From: Microbacterium marinum
GTDB taxonomy: Bacteria > Actinomycetota > Actinomycetes > Actinomycetales > Microbacteriaceae
DNA: 64,000 nucleotides
Assembly (NCBI RefSeq): GCF_014204835.1
Contig: NZ_JACHMD010000001.1
Coordinates: forward strand, 1,922,001-1,986,000
Direction: 5' to 3'
Part shown: positions 27,948-40,339 of the stretch, in pieces
Layout of the letters: each line of letters opens with the position of its first letter
How positions within the stretch are numbered: the first letter of the stretch is position 1
The notes under the pieces: generated by a model
Seen by the model: only the letters and a program-made list of their open reading frames with translations
What the model was told of the DNA's origin: nothing
The model's database searches: none
Made by a program: the position numbers and the translations under genes

Positions 27948-29045
27948 ATGCGAGTACTGGCGGCGATGAGTGGCGGCGTGGACTCCGCCGTCGCGGCGGC
28001 GCGCGCCGTGGATGCCGGGCACGACGTGGTCGGCGTGCACCTGGCGCTGTCGCGTGCGGGCGGGACGCTCCGCACCGGCAGCCGCGGCTGCTGCACGATC
28101 GAAGACGCCATGGACGCGCGGCGGGCGGCCGACCTGCTCGGCATCCCGTTCTACGTCTGGGACTTCTCGGAGCGTTTCCGCGATGACGTGATCGACGACT
28201 TCATCAACGAGTACCGCGCGGGCCGGACGCCCAACCCGTGCATGCGCTGCAACGAGAAGATCAAGTTCGCCGCGCTTCTCGAGCGAGCGCTGGAGCTCGG
28301 GTTCGACGCGGTCTGCACGGGGCACTACGCGACACTCGTCGACACCGCCTCGGGCCGAGAGCTGCACCGGGCGTCCGACGAGGCGAAGGACCAGTCGTAC
28401 GTGCTCGGCGTTCTTACCGCAGAGCAGCTCGCGCACACCTACTTCCCCCTGGGGACGACGCCGTCGAAGGCCGTCGTCCGTGCCGAGGCAGCCGAGCGCG
28501 GACTGACCGTCGCGCAGAAGCCCGACAGCCACGACATCTGCTTCATCCCCGACGGCGACACCCGCGGGTGGCTCGCCGAGAAGGTCGGCGCCGAGCAGGG
28601 CGACATCCTCGATCGCGACGGCCGTGTCGTCGGCCGCCACGAGGGGGCGCACGCGTTCACGGTCGGTCAGCGTCGCGGCCTGCAGCTGGGCGTTCCCGCA
28701 GCCGACGGCAAGCCGCGCTTCGTCCTCGAGGTGCGCCCGGTCAACAACACGGTGGTCGTCGGCCCGAAGGAAGCCCTCGCGACAGCCGAGATCGCCGGTG
28801 ACCGGATGAGCTGGGCCGGACGGGCACCGAATGCCGCGGCGTTCGACTGCCACGTGCAGATCCGGGCGCACGCCGAGCCGGTGCCGGCGCATGCGACGCT
28901 CACAGGCGGCGAGCTCCGCGTCGTCCCGGAGCAGCCGTTCGACGGCGTGGCCCCGGGACAGACCGCGGTGCTCTACGACGGGACCCGCGTCATCGGGCAG
29001 TTCACGATCGCGCGGACCGTGTCCGCGGTGCCGGTCGACGCCTGA
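27948..29045 (+). CDS. mnmA: tRNA-specific 2-thiouridylase MnmA
   Basis: MnmA adds sulfur at position 2 of the wobble uridine in Lys, Glu and Gln tRNAs. The 365-residue product has the PP-loop [20 protein letters not shown], the first catalytic Cys in [29 protein letters not shown], and the second Cys in [14 protein letters not shown]. No conserved sequence precedes the ATG although the frame is open. The final 44 nt overlap the convergent oxidoreductase gene antisense. Confidence 0.95.
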   Translation: MRVLAAMSGGVDSAVAAARAVDAGHDVVGVHLALSRAGGTLRTGSRGCCTIEDAMDARRAADLLGIPFYVWDFSERFRDDVIDDFINEYRAGRTPNPCMRCNEKIKFAALLERALELGFDAVCTGHYATLVDTASGRELHRASDEAKDQSYVLGVLTAEQLAHTYFPLGTTPSKAVVRAEAAERGLTVAQKPDSHDICFIPDGDTRGWLAEKVGAEQGDILDRDGRVVGRHEGAHAFTVGQRRGLQLGVPAADGKPRFVLEVRPVNNTVVVGPKEALATAEIAGDRMSWAGRAPNAAAFDCHVQIRAHAEPVPAHATLTGGELRVVPEQPFDGVAPGQTAVLYDGTRVIGQFTIARTVSAVPVDA

Positions 29046-30024
29046 CCCGCCCGCTCGCCGCGACCTCGCGGAGCGCCTGCTCGAGATCGGTGTGCACGAA
29101 CCGGTAGCCCGCCTCGGTGAGGCGTTCCGGGAGCACCCACCGGCTCTTGAGGACGAGTTCGGGTTCCGTTCGCAGCACCCACATCACGAGTTCGAGCATC
29201 CACCGCATCGACGGTAGCCCGAACGGTGCGCCGACGACCCGACGGAGGGTGCGCATGAGCGTGCGGTTGTCGGTGGGCGTCGGAGCGGCGAGGTTGACGG
29301 GGCCGCTCAGGTCGGTGATGTGGTCGAGGAAGCGGATGGCCCCGATCACATCGTCGATGTGGATCCAGCTGAACCGCTGCCGTCCGCGGGTCCGGTACCA
29401 GGGCGCTCGGCCTCCGGTCGGCCCTGAGCCGATGCCGCGATACCGCCGGTGGGGCGGCGTCCACCCGTCGTATTGCGGCCCGCCGAGCCCGATGCGCGCG
29501 AGGGTCAGCAGCATCCGCGTGGCGGGGCCGTCCCCGACCACGATCGCCATGCGCAGGGAGACCCGGCGCGTCGCGGGAAGGTCGCCTTCGAAGAAAACGC
29601 GCTCCCACTCGCGGGCCACGTCGACGGAGAACCCTGCGCCGAGTTCGCCCGTCGATTCTGTGTTCGGTCTGTCGGTCGCGTGGCGGTAGATCGTCGCGGT
29701 GGACGAGTTCAGCCAGAGCCGGGGTGGTGCCGACGCACGGGTGACGGCTCCGTGCAACGCCGCCGTCGTCGTGGTCCGGGACGTGAGGATCTCGTCCCGG
29801 TTCCGATCCGTGTAGCGGCAGTTGACCGACTTCCCGGCGAGGTTCACGATCACGTCGGCGCCGTCGACGGCGGCATCCACGGCGGGCTGGTCGTCCCACT
29901 GCACCTGCTCGCTGCGCCCGATGCGGATCACGTCGTATCCATCGGATGCCAGGGCCTCGACGAGATGTCGGCCGACGAAACCCGACGCGCCGGCGACGAC
30001 CGCGCGCGGTGAGGGAGAGTCCAT
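29002..30024 (-). CDS. TIGR01777-type NAD(P)-dependent epimerase/oxidoreductase
   Basis: The 340-residue protein has an N-terminal Rossmann motif ([20 protein letters not shown]), [19 protein letters not shown] and a mid-region [19 protein letters not shown]. The C-terminal DUF1731-like end is [20 protein letters not shown] followed by [18 protein letters not shown]. Members are extended short-chain dehydrogenase-like proteins of unclear substrate; E. coli YfcH is a relative. The last about 13 residues ([13 protein letters not shown]) are basic and non-conserved and overlap mnmA antisense. TACCGT lies 7 nt before the ATG. Confidence 0.88.
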   Translation of the reverse strand: MDSPSPRAVVAGASGFVGRHLVEALASDGYDVIRIGRSEQVQWDDQPAVDAAVDGADVIVNLAGKSVNCRYTDRNRDEILTSRTTTTAALHGAVTRASAPPRLWLNSSTATIYRHATDRPNTESTGELGAGFSVDVAREWERVFFEGDLPATRRVSLRMAIVVGDGPATRMLLTLARIGLGGPQYDGWTPPHRRYRGIGSGPTGGRAPWYRTRGRQRFSWIHIDDVIGAIRFLDHITDLSGPVNLAAPTPTDNRTLMRTLRRVVGAPFGLPSMRWMLELVMWVLRTEPELVLKSRWVLPERLTEAGYRFVHTDLEQALREVAASGRVRRRPAPRTRSARS

Positions 30025-30031
30025 GCCTCTG

Positions 30032-30037
30032 ACGGTA
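30032..30037 (-). promoter_or_regulatory. -10 element of a leaderless promoter (oxidoreductase gene)
   Basis: TACCGT on the minus strand ends 7 nt before the ATG at 30024, in the divergent gap with ligA. Confidence 0.5.
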
Positions 30038-30038
30038 G

Positions 30039-32477
<2,439 letters not shown>

Positions 32478-32503
32478 CCGGCGCCAGCGGTCTCCACGCC
32501 GGC

Positions 32504-34204
32504 TCAGTCGGCGAGCAGCTGCTCCCGGACCTGCTTGCGCAGCACCTTCCCGATGAGAGACTTCGGGAGCTCCTCGACGACAACGAGCCGCCGCGGCACC
32601 TTGTACGGCGTGAGGATGCCGCGGACGAACTCCCGCACGGCCGCCTCGTCGAAGCTCGCCCCCGGGTTCACGACCACCGCGGCCACGACGTCCTCGCCGG
32701 AGCGCACGCTGGGAAGACCCACCACCGCGGCATCCGCGATGCTCGGGTGCTGACGGAGCGCGATCTCGACCTCCGTCGGGGCGACGTTGAAGCCGCCCGT
32801 GATGATGAGCTCCTTGATGCGGTCGACGATGCGGACGAACCCCGCGTCGTCGATCGTCACGATGTCGCCCGTCCGGAACCAGCCGTCGACGAACACCTTC
32901 TCCGTCTCCTCGGGCTTTCCGTAGTAGCCGGAGAACACCTGCGGTCCGCGGACGAGCAGTTCGCCACGCTCACCGGGGGCGACATCGACGGTCGGGTCGT
33001 CGGGATCCACCACCCGGCATTCCGTTCCGGGCAGAGGCAGACCGACCGTCCCCGGTACGCGATTGTCCGCCACGGGGTTCGCCATGAGGACCGGCGAGCA
33101 CTCCGAGAGCCCGTAGCCCTCCACGAGGAACCCGCCGGACTCGGCTTCGAACGGCACCACCAGTTCGTGGGGAAGCGCCATCGCACCCGAGATCGCGACC
33201 TCGGTTCCCGCCAGCGACACGCCCTGGTCACGAGCTGCAGCCAGGAGGCGCTCCGCGATCGGCGGCACAAGCGGGAGGAAGGTGGCGGGATGCCGCTTGT
33301 GCGCGGCGAGCACGAGATCGGGATCGAACCGCGGGAACAGGACGAGGCGCGCGCCCATCGACATCGCGAAGGTCAGGCAGAGCGTCAGTCCGTACGCGTG
33401 GAACATCGGCAGCACGGCGTAGACCACGCACCCCTCTCCGCGGGTGATGGTCGGCACCCATGCGCGGGCCTGGGCCGCGTTCGCGAGGAGGTTCCGATGC
33501 GTGAGGGCGGCGCCCTTCGGGTTGCCGGTGGTGCCACTGGTGTACTGGATCAGCGCCAGGTCGTCGGTGTCGGGGCCCGGGTGGGATGCCGGGAGCGCGG
33601 CGTGGGACACCGCATCGTTCCAGGTTCCACGGACGCGGGCCCTCGGGATCGGCGAGTGGAGGGCCTCCCGCGAGGCGCGGGCTTTTGCTACCGGCAGCCG
33701 GAGGGCGACGCGCAGTCGCCACGGCATGGCGGTGGTCACATCGACCGCGACGATCGTCCGCAGGGCGAGATCTCCCGGGAACTCGAGGAGCGACTCGACG
33801 AGCTTGCTCCAGACGATGGCCACCTTCGCCCCGTGGTCCTCGAACTGCTTGCGCATCTCGCGCGGCGTGTAGAGCGGGTTGTGCTCGATGACGACGGCAC
33901 CCAGACGCAGCACGGCGTAGAAGGCGACGATGTGCTGCGGGCAGTTGGGCAGGATGAGTGCGACCCTGTCGCCCCGGCGCACACCCGCCTCGTGCAGGTA
34001 TCCCGCGGCCCGCTCGACCTGCGCCTGCAGCGTCCCGTAGTCGATCGTGCGCCCGAAGAACTCCAGCGCCGGCGCCGTCGGATGATCGGCCGCCGAACGC
34101 GAGACGATGTCGACCAGCGAGCCGTCGATGGCGTCGAGGTCGTCGGGGACGCCGTCCGCGTAGCTGGCGATCCACGGACGGGGCGGGTCGTACGTCGTAG
34201 TCAC
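32504..34204 (-). CDS. fadD: Long-chain fatty-acid--CoA ligase (AMP-forming)
   Basis: The 566-residue ANL-superfamily enzyme activates fatty acids to acyl-CoA. Motifs are ALIQYTSGTTGNPKGAALTH (A3), GYGLSECSPVLM (A5), WFRTGDIVTIDD (A7), VDRIKELIITGGFNVAPTEV (A8) and PKSLIGKVLRKQ with the catalytic Lys (A10). It may also accept other aryl or short-chain acids. It is convergent with ligA (26-bp gap) and divergent from gatC. TAGGCT lies exactly 6 nt before the GTG, supporting a leaderless mRNA. Confidence 0.92.
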   Translation of the reverse strand: MTTTYDPPRPWIASYADGVPDDLDAIDGSLVDIVSRSAADHPTAPALEFFGRTIDYGTLQAQVERAAGYLHEAGVRRGDRVALILPNCPQHIVAFYAVLRLGAVVIEHNPLYTPREMRKQFEDHGAKVAIVWSKLVESLLEFPGDLALRTIVAVDVTTAMPWRLRVALRLPVAKARASREALHSPIPRARVRGTWNDAVSHAALPASHPGPDTDDLALIQYTSGTTGNPKGAALTHRNLLANAAQARAWVPTITRGEGCVVYAVLPMFHAYGLTLCLTFAMSMGARLVLFPRFDPDLVLAAHKRHPATFLPLVPPIAERLLAAARDQGVSLAGTEVAISGAMALPHELVVPFEAESGGFLVEGYGLSECSPVLMANPVADNRVPGTVGLPLPGTECRVVDPDDPTVDVAPGERGELLVRGPQVFSGYYGKPEETEKVFVDGWFRTGDIVTIDDAGFVRIVDRIKELIITGGFNVAPTEVEIALRQHPSIADAAVVGLPSVRSGEDVVAAVVVNPGASFDEAAVREFVRGILTPYKVPRRLVVVEELPKSLIGKVLRKQVREQLLAD

Positions 34205-34210
34205 CCCGCC

Positions 34211-34216
34211 AGCCTA
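34211..34216 (-). promoter_or_regulatory. -10 element of a leaderless fadD promoter
   Basis: TAGGCT on the minus strand ends 6 nt before the fadD GTG. The divergent gatC -10 lies 33 bp away in the same 56-bp gap. Confidence 0.6.
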
Positions 34217-34248
34217 CGGCCGTCTCCGGGCGCACGTGCTGCCCGAAC

Positions 34249-34254
34249 TAGACT
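34249..34254 (+). promoter_or_regulatory. -10 element of the leaderless gatCAB promoter
   Basis: TAGACT ends 6 nt before the gatC GTG. The intervening GGGGGA is too close to act as a Shine-Dalgarno site. Confidence 0.6.
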
Positions 34255-34260
34255 GGGGGA

Positions 34261-34560
34261 GTGTCAGAAATCACCCCCGATCTCGTTCGCCATCTCGGCG
34301 TGCTCGCCCGGATCCAGCTGAGTGACGACGAGGTGCAGCGCCTCACCGGCCAGCTGGACGCCATCGTCGACAACATCGCGAAGGTCTCGGAGGTCGCCAC
34401 CCCCGAGGTCGCCGCGACGAGCCACCCGATCCCGCTCCGGAACGTCTTCCGCCCCGACGTCCCCGGTGACATGCTCACCGTCGACGAGGTGCTCCAGAAT
34501 GCGCCGGATGCCGCCGACGGCCGCTTCCGCGTGACCGCGATCCTGGGGGAGGAGCAGTGA
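34261..34560 (+). CDS. gatC: Asp-tRNA(Asn)/Glu-tRNA(Gln) amidotransferase subunit C
   Basis: GatC is the small clamp that holds GatA and GatB together. The 99-residue product has [20 protein letters not shown] and the conserved [16 protein letters not shown]. It opens the gatC-gatA-gatB operon, with its stop overlapping the gatA GTG by 4 bp. The complex amidates misacylated Glu-tRNA(Gln) and/or Asp-tRNA(Asn); which substrates apply depends on synthetases outside the window. Confidence 0.95.
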   Translation: MSEITPDLVRHLGVLARIQLSDDEVQRLTGQLDAIVDNIAKVSEVATPEVAATSHPIPLRNVFRPDVPGDMLTVDEVLQNAPDAADGRFRVTAILGEEQ

Positions 34561-36068
34561 GCGACATCCTGAAGCTGACCGCTGCGGACCTGTCCGCGAA
34601 GCTGCGTTCGGGCGAGATCTCGAGCGTCGAGGCCACGCATGCCCACCTCGATCGGATCGCTGCCGTCGACGGCGAGGTGCACGCGTTCCTCCACGTCTCC
34701 GATCACGCCGTCGAGGTGGCATCCGACATCGACCGTCGCCGCGCGGCCGGCGAAGAACTCGGCGACCTCGCCGGTGTGCCCCTGGCCATCAAGGATGTGC
34801 TCGTCACGACCGACATGCCCTCCACGAGCGGATCGAAGATCCTCGAGGGGTACATGTCCCCCTACGACGCGACCGTCGTCGCCCGCGCCCGTGCCGCCGG
34901 ACTCGTGCCCCTCGGCAAGACCAACATGGACGAGTTCGCGATGGGGTCATCGACGGAGCACTCCGCGTACGGCCCGACGCGCAACCCGTGGGACCTGGAC
35001 CGGATCCCCGGTGGTTCCGGTGGCGGCTCGGCCGCGGCCGTCGCCGCCTTCGAGGCGCCGCTGGCCCTCGGCTCGGACACCGGCGGATCGATCCGTCAGC
35101 CCGCGCACGTGACCGGAACGGTCGGCATGAAGCCGACCTACGGCGGTGTCAGCCGCTACGGCGCGATCGCCCTCGCCTCCAGCCTCGACCAGGTCGGACC
35201 CGTCTCGCGGACCGTGCTCGACTCGGCACTGCTCCACGACGTCATCGGCGGGCACGACCCGCACGACGCCACCTCGCTCACCGACGCCTGGCCGTCCTTC
35301 GCCGCCGCGGCCCGTGAGGGCGCGACCGGTGAGGTGCTGAAGGGTTTGAAGGTCGGCGTCATCCGCGAGCTCGACGACACCGGGTTCCAGGCGGGCGTTT
35401 CGGAGTCGTTCCGCGCGTCGCTTTCCGCCATGGAGGCCGCCGGCGCCGAGATCGTCGAGGTGAGCGCACCGCACTTCGAGTACGGTGTCGCCGCGTACTA
35501 CCTGATCCTGCCCGCAGAAGCCTCCAGCAACCTCGCGAAGTTCGACTCGGTCCGGTTCGGCATGCGGGTCGACGTGCCCGGCGGCACCGTCGAGGACGTG
35601 ATGGCCGCCACCCGCGACGCCGGATTCGGCGACGAGGTCAAGCGCCGCGTGATCCTCGGTACCTACGCCCTGTCGGCGGGCTACTACGACGCCTATTACG
35701 GCAGCGCCCAGAAGGTCCGGACGCTCATCCAGCGCGACTTCGACGAGGCGTTCGCGCAGGTCGACGTCATCGCGACGCCGTCTGCGCCGACGACGGCGTT
35801 CCGTCTCGGTGAGAAGCTCGACGACCCGATCCAGATGTACCTCAACGACGTCACGACCATCCCGGTGAACCTCGCGGGCGTGCCGGGGATCTCGATCCCG
35901 TCGGGTCTTGCGGCTGAAGACGGTCTGCCCGTCGGCATCCAATTCGTCGCCCCCGCCCGCGAGGACGCCCGCCTGTACCGCGTCGGGGCTGCGCTGGAAG
36001 CGCTGCTCGTCGACAGCTGGGGCGGTCCGATCCTCGACCGTGCCCCGATCCTCGGAGGAGCCCGCTGA
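34557..36068 (+). CDS. gatA: Asp-tRNA(Asn)/Glu-tRNA(Gln) amidotransferase subunit A
   Basis: GatA is the amidase that releases ammonia from Gln. The 503-residue product has the Ser-cisSer-Lys signature: Lys in [20 protein letters not shown], cis-Ser in [20 protein letters not shown] and Ser in [16 protein letters not shown], followed by [15 protein letters not shown]. The C-terminal part has [20 protein letters not shown]. The GTG start overlaps the gatC stop, and its stop overlaps the gatB start (TGATG), so the three subunits are made in step. Confidence 0.96.
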   Translation: MSDILKLTAADLSAKLRSGEISSVEATHAHLDRIAAVDGEVHAFLHVSDHAVEVASDIDRRRAAGEELGDLAGVPLAIKDVLVTTDMPSTSGSKILEGYMSPYDATVVARARAAGLVPLGKTNMDEFAMGSSTEHSAYGPTRNPWDLDRIPGGSGGGSAAAVAAFEAPLALGSDTGGSIRQPAHVTGTVGMKPTYGGVSRYGAIALASSLDQVGPVSRTVLDSALLHDVIGGHDPHDATSLTDAWPSFAAAAREGATGEVLKGLKVGVIRELDDTGFQAGVSESFRASLSAMEAAGAEIVEVSAPHFEYGVAAYYLILPAEASSNLAKFDSVRFGMRVDVPGGTVEDVMAATRDAGFGDEVKRRVILGTYALSAGYYDAYYGSAQKVRTLIQRDFDEAFAQVDVIATPSAPTTAFRLGEKLDDPIQMYLNDVTTIPVNLAGVPGISIPSGLAAEDGLPVGIQFVAPAREDARLYRVGAALEALLVDSWGGPILDRAPILGGAR

Positions 36069-37585
36069 TGGCCAAGGACGCGCTGATGGACTTCGACAAG
36101 GCGCTCGAGCTGTTCGAGCCCGTGCTCGGTTTCGAGGTCCACGTCGAGCTCAACACCGAGACCAAGATGTTCTCGCCCGCCGGGAACCCGGCGAACGAGG
36201 CGAACCACGACGCCGCGCCGAACACGCTCGTCGCCCCGGTCGACATGGGCCTGCCGGGTTCGCTGCCGGTGGTCAACGAGACCGCGGTCCGGTATTCGAT
36301 CAGCCTGGGCCTCGCTCTCGGCTGCTCGATCGCGCCGTCGAGCCGGTTCGCGCGGAAGAACTACTTCTACCCCGACCTCGGCAAGAACTATCAGATCTCG
36401 CAGTACGACGAGCCGATCGCCTTCGAGGGCAGCGTCGAGATCGAGCTGGAGGGCGGCGACGTCGTCCAGATCCCGATCGAGCGCGCGCACATGGAGGAGG
36501 ATGCCGGCAAGCTCACCCACATGGGTGGCTCGACCGGCCGCATCCAGGGCGCCGAGTACTCGCTCGTCGACTACAACCGCGCCGGCGTGCCGCTCGTCGA
36601 AATCGTCACGAAGCCGATCTTCGGCACCGAGCACCGGGCACCCGAGGTCGCGAAGGCCTACGTTGCCGCGATCCGCGACATCGTGCGCTCGCTCGGCATC
36701 TCGGAGGCGCGGATGGAGCGCGGCAACCTCCGCTGCGACGCCAACGTCTCGCTGCGCCCCCGCGGCCAGGAGAAGCTCGGGACCCGCACCGAGACGAAGA
36801 ACGTCAACTCCATGCGCTCGGTCGAGCGCGCGGTGCGGTACGAGATCCAGCGGCAGGCGGCGATCCTCGCCGCGGGCGGCACGATCACGCAGGAAACCCG
36901 CCACTGGCACGAGGACACCGGCCGCACGTCGCCCGGTCGTCCCAAGTCCGATGCGGATGACTACCGCTACTTCCCGGAGCCCGACCTGCTCCCCGTCGAG
37001 CCGTCGGAAGAGCTGATCGAACAGCTGCGGGCGGCACTGCCCGAGGCGCCCGCGGTGTACCGCCGCCGACTCAAGTCCGAGTGGGGCTTCACCGACCTCG
37101 AGTTCCAGGACGTCGCGAACGGCGGGCTGCTCACCGAAGTCGAGGCGACGATCGCATCCGGAGCGTCGCCGGCATCCGCCCGCAAGTGGTGGACAGGAGA
37201 GATCACCCGCGTCGCGAACGCCCAGGGCGCCGAGCCCGCCGCTCTCGTCTCGCCCGCGTCGGTCGCCGAACTGCAGAAGCTGGTGGATGCCGGCACGCTC
37301 ACCGACAAGCTCGCGCGCCAGGTGCTCGAAGGCGTCATCGCCGGTGAGGGCACGCCGCAGCAGGTCGTCGACGCGCGGGGGCTCGCGGTGGTCTCGGACG
37401 ACGGTGCACTCATCGCCGCGATCGACGAGGCCCTCGCCGCGCAGCCTGACGTCCTCGCGAAGATCCAGGACGGCAAGGTGCAGGCCGCCGGCGCCGTCAT
37501 CGGAGCCGTCATGAAGGCCATGAAGGGCCAGGCGGATGCCGCACGCGTCCGCGAGCTCATCCTGGAGCGCGCAGGGCAAGCCTGA
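36068..37585 (+). CDS. gatB: Asp-tRNA(Asn)/Glu-tRNA(Gln) amidotransferase subunit B
   Basis: GatB activates the misacylated tRNA with ATP and receives ammonia from GatA. The 505-residue product has the kinase-like core ([60 protein letters not shown]) and the helical YqeY-like tail ([20 protein letters not shown]). It ends the gatCAB operon. No clear hairpin terminator follows before dinB. Confidence 0.96.
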   Translation: MAKDALMDFDKALELFEPVLGFEVHVELNTETKMFSPAGNPANEANHDAAPNTLVAPVDMGLPGSLPVVNETAVRYSISLGLALGCSIAPSSRFARKNYFYPDLGKNYQISQYDEPIAFEGSVEIELEGGDVVQIPIERAHMEEDAGKLTHMGGSTGRIQGAEYSLVDYNRAGVPLVEIVTKPIFGTEHRAPEVAKAYVAAIRDIVRSLGISEARMERGNLRCDANVSLRPRGQEKLGTRTETKNVNSMRSVERAVRYEIQRQAAILAAGGTITQETRHWHEDTGRTSPGRPKSDADDYRYFPEPDLLPVEPSEELIEQLRAALPEAPAVYRRRLKSEWGFTDLEFQDVANGGLLTEVEATIASGASPASARKWWTGEITRVANAQGAEPAALVSPASVAELQKLVDAGTLTDKLARQVLEGVIAGEGTPQQVVDARGLAVVSDDGALIAAIDEALAAQPDVLAKIQDGKVQAAGAVIGAVMKAMKGQADAARVRELILERAGQA

Positions 37586-37646
37586 CTCCGATCGTCGATG
37601 CCGCCGCGCCGATGCCCGATCCGGGCTCGGTGTCGGCGGCATCGTC

Positions 37647-37652
37647 GACAAT
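37647..37652 (+). promoter_or_regulatory. -10 element of a leaderless dinB promoter
   Basis: GACAAT ends 6 nt before the dinB ATG. The six intervening bases are GGAGGT, which look like a Shine-Dalgarno site but abut the start codon. No LexA-type operator was recognised nearby. Confidence 0.45.
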
Positions 37653-37658
37653 GGAGGT

Positions 37659-38933
37659 ATGGGGCGCGGCGACGGGACGGGGCGGATCGTCTCTGCCGAC
37701 GATGCCGACGACACCGGGACACGCATCCTGCACGTCGACATGGACGCCTTCTACGCGTCCGTCGAGGTGCTCCACGACCCGTCGCTCGCGGGCAGGCCCC
37801 TGATCGTGGGCGGGATGGAGGGGCGCGGCGTCGTCTCGAGTGCGTCCTATGAAGCGCGCCGTTTCGGGGTGAGGTCCGCCATGTCGGTCGGCCGTGCACT
37901 GCAGCTGTGCCCGCAGGCGATCGTCGTCGTCCCGCGCTTCGAGCGCTATTCGGAGGTGTCGAAGAAGGTCATGGGGATCTTCCGCGACATCACCCCCCTC
38001 GTTGAGCCGCTGTCGATCGACGAGGCCTTCCTCGACGTCGGCGGCGCCCGCAGACTGTGGGGCAGCCCGGGCCGGATCGGCCGGATGGTGCGCGCTCGTG
38101 TGCTGGCGGAGACCGGCCTCACCTGCAGCGTCGGCGTCGCCGCCACCAAACACGTCGCCAAGATCGCCTCCACGGCGTCCAAGCCGGACGGCCTCCTCAT
38201 CGTCAGCGAGGCGGAGACCCAGGCCTTCCTCGCGTCACGGCCCGTTGGGGCGCTCTGGGGCGTCGGGCCCAAAGCCGTCGAGGCCCTCGAATCCCGCGGC
38301 ATCCGGATGGTCTCCGACGTCCTCCGCACGCCCCGCGGGGTGCTCGACCGGGCGCTCGGACCCGCGCTGGGCGCCCGGATCTCACAGCTCGCGCGCGGAC
38401 ATGATCCGCGTTCGGTGCAGACCGAGCACACCGAAAAGAGCATCGGACACGAAGAGACGTTCCTGGAAGACGTCGCCGACATGGCCACGTTGCGCAGCGA
38501 ATTCCGACGTCTCGCCGATCGGGTTGCTGGCAGGCTCCGCGCAGGGGGGTGGGAGGCTCGCACCATCGCCGTCAAAGTGCGTCTGTCGGACTTCACGACC
38601 CTGTCCCGCTCGGTCAGCGTGCCGGAGCCCACGAATGTGGGGCAGCGCATCGGCGACGTCGCCATCGAGCTGTTCTCGAAGATCGAGCTGTCTCAGCCGG
38701 TCCGCTTGGTTGGGGTGCGGGCCGAGAAGCTCGTCGGCGGTGGCTTCGGTGGGATGGCGCTCTGGGACGACGACGAAGACTGGCGCCGCGTCGATGCCGC
38801 CCTCGACGACGCTCGTTCTCGTTTCGGCCGCGGCGCCGTGACGAGGGCGAGCACGCTCGGGCCTCGTCGTGACGTCAACGCGCTTCCCACCAACCCGCGA
38901 CCACCGCGCAATCCGGACGCCGGAGATACCTGA
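37659..38933 (+). CDS. dinB: DNA polymerase IV
   Basis: This Y-family translesion polymerase has 424 residues. Its catalytic acidic motifs are HVDMDAFYASVEVLHDPSLA and EPLSIDEAFLDVGGARRLWG. The helix-hairpin-helix thumb is LWGVGPKAVEALESRGIRMV, followed by the little-finger domain. A beta-clamp motif is not obvious; the C-terminus is long, basic and Pro-rich. The ATG is chosen from the GACAAT-N6-ATG arrangement; an upstream frame extension is unconserved. It is monocistronic or read through from gatB. Confidence 0.93.
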   Translation: MGRGDGTGRIVSADDADDTGTRILHVDMDAFYASVEVLHDPSLAGRPLIVGGMEGRGVVSSASYEARRFGVRSAMSVGRALQLCPQAIVVVPRFERYSEVSKKVMGIFRDITPLVEPLSIDEAFLDVGGARRLWGSPGRIGRMVRARVLAETGLTCSVGVAATKHVAKIASTASKPDGLLIVSEAETQAFLASRPVGALWGVGPKAVEALESRGIRMVSDVLRTPRGVLDRALGPALGARISQLARGHDPRSVQTEHTEKSIGHEETFLEDVADMATLRSEFRRLADRVAGRLRAGGWEARTIAVKVRLSDFTTLSRSVSVPEPTNVGQRIGDVAIELFSKIELSQPVRLVGVRAEKLVGGGFGGMALWDDDEDWRRVDAALDDARSRFGRGAVTRASTLGPRRDVNALPTNPRPPRNPDAGDT

Positions 38934-38954
38934 GCGCGAAGCGGCTCCGACGGC

Positions 38955-38960
38955 TACCGT
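38955..38960 (+). promoter_or_regulatory. -10 element of a leaderless promoter
   Basis: TACCGT ends 6 nt before the ATG at 38967, just after dinB. Confidence 0.5.
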
Positions 38961-38966
38961 GGACAC

Positions 38967-39287
38967 ATGGCCACCCTCCCTCTCGAACTCGGCAAGCAAT
39001 TCGCCTCCCTCGGCGCAGACACCGTCTACGGCGAGCAGCAGGACATCGACGGCATCCGTGTGATCCCCGTCGCACTCGCCTGGTCGGGCTTCGGCGCCGG
39101 CGAGGACACCTCCGGTGGTGCGGGCGGCGGAGGTGGGGGAGTGGTGATCCCGGTCGGTGCGTACATCCGCAAGGGCGATGACCTCCGGTTCGAGCCCAAC
39201 CTGGTGTCGTTGCTCGCCGTCGGCATCCCCTTCATCTGGGTTGCGGGACGGGCGCTCAGCCGCATCATCCGTGCCCTCAAGCGCTGA
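38967..39287 (+). CDS. Small protein resembling the YtfJ/GerW family
   Basis: The 106-residue protein begins MATLPLELGKQFASLGADTV. It has a Gly-rich block (SGGAGGGGGGVVIPVGAYIR) and ends with a hydrophobic segment (VSLLAVGIPFIWVAGRALSR) followed by a basic tail. The GGGVVIPVGAY part resembles the YtfJ/GerW family, known from spore formers but also present in non-sporulating Actinobacteria. Function here is unknown. The kinase-like gene starts 17 bp before its stop in another frame. Confidence 0.65.
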   Translation: MATLPLELGKQFASLGADTVYGEQQDIDGIRVIPVALAWSGFGAGEDTSGGAGGGGGGVVIPVGAYIRKGDDLRFEPNLVSLLAVGIPFIWVAGRALSRIIRALKR

Positions 39288-39846
39288 TCCCCTCGGCGCG
39301 GCGATCACCACGGCTGCCCAGCGACTCCACGCTGCGGCGGAGGAGCGGTCGCGTCGACCTCTGATCATCCTGATCGACGGCCGCTCCGGGGCGGGCAAGA
39401 GCACGCTCGCGAGCCGCCTGAAGGACCTCTGGTCACCCCCGACGACGGTCGCGTGCCTCGGGCTCGATGAGGTCTACCCCGGGTGGGATGGCCTCGCGGC
39501 GGCATCCGACGCCCTCGCCGGGATGCTCCGGGAGGCGCGCTTCGGACGCCCCCTGGTCTGGCGGGGATGGGACTGGACGAAGGGCGCATGGGGGCGCGAA
39601 CGCCGTCGCGGTCCGGCGGACGTCCTCATCGTCGAGGGCGCGGGCGCCGTCACGGCGGACACGGCCGGCATCGCCGACCTGCGGGTGTGGGTGGACGCAC
39701 CGGCGGCGGCGCGGCGCGAGCGAGCGCTGCGGCGGGACGGCGAGACCTTCCGACCCCACTGGGAACGGTGGGCGCTCCAGGAGGATCGTCACATCCTCAC
39801 GCACTGGCCAGGCTCGCTCGCCGACCTCACGGTCGAACTGCCCTGA
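39271..39846 (+). CDS. P-loop NTPase, probable small-molecule kinase
   Basis: The 191-residue product has Walker A IILIDGRSGAGKSTLASRLK near residues 31-50, then CLGLDEVYPGWDGLAAASDA and VLIVEGAGAVTADTAGIADL. This is the layout of uridine-kinase-like nucleoside/sugar kinases. The GTG at 39271 overlaps the preceding gene by 17 bp. The ribosome site is not clear, so an internal start closer to the Walker motif is possible. The substrate is not evident. It ends 4 bp from the convergent DUF2017 gene. Confidence 0.75.
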   Translation: MPSSADPLGAAITTAAQRLHAAAEERSRRPLIILIDGRSGAGKSTLASRLKDLWSPPTTVACLGLDEVYPGWDGLAAASDALAGMLREARFGRPLVWRGWDWTKGAWGRERRRGPADVLIVEGAGAVTADTAGIADLRVWVDAPAAARRERALRRDGETFRPHWERWALQEDRHILTHWPGSLADLTVELP

Positions 39847-39850
39847 CGCC

Positions 39851-40339
39851 TCAGGAACCCAGCGCCTGCACGAGACCGTCGAGCCGGTACCCGAGCCAGT
39901 CGTACACGCCGTAGCGGGGATCCCCGCCCTCGTGGTCGTCATCGTCGACGATCCCCAGGCGACTCGCGAGCACCAGTCGAAGCGCCGCCAGGGTCTTCAG
40001 CCAGGCCGATGTCGCCTCCGCGTCGAGGACCACCGTGAGCGACTCCTCCGCCTCCGCCCGGTCGAGATCGTCGATGAGCGGGACCGCACCCCGATGACGC
40101 AGGCTCGCACGCATGAGTGCGGCATCCGCTCGACGACGGGCGTGCAGGTCACCCTCGGTCAGGCGCCGAAACTCCGCCGAGGCCGCCTCATCGTCTCGGT
40201 ACGCGGCGGGGGACAACCGATCGACGGCGGGATCGCCGACCGGCCCGGATGCGAGGAGCTCGTCGAACTGTCCGACCAGATCGGCGAGGTGTGCCGCCTC
40301 GAGCAGACTGAGCTCGAGGGTGATCCGCGGCCCGCTCAT
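39851..40339 (-). CDS. DUF2017 family protein
   Basis: The 162-residue acidic protein begins MSGPRITLELSLLEAAHLAD and ends VYDWLGYRLDGLVQALGS. It matches the DUF2017 family that follows clpS in nearly all Actinobacteria. The ATG overlaps the clpS stop (ATGA), so it is translated with ClpS. A role in ClpS-dependent proteolysis or N-degron handling is a plausible inference from this fixed linkage, with no catalytic motif visible. Confidence 0.85.
   Translation of the reverse strand: MSGPRITLELSLLEAAHLADLVGQFDELLASGPVGDPAVDRLSPAAYRDDEAASAEFRRLTEGDLHARRRADAALMRASLRHRGAVPLIDDLDRAEAEESLTVVLDAEATSAWLKTLAALRLVLASRLGIVDDDDHEGGDPRYGVYDWLGYRLDGLVQALGS

Noticed and set aside
37586..37658. LexA (SOS) box upstream of dinB
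   Set aside because: No GAAC-N4-GTTC type palindrome was found in the gap.
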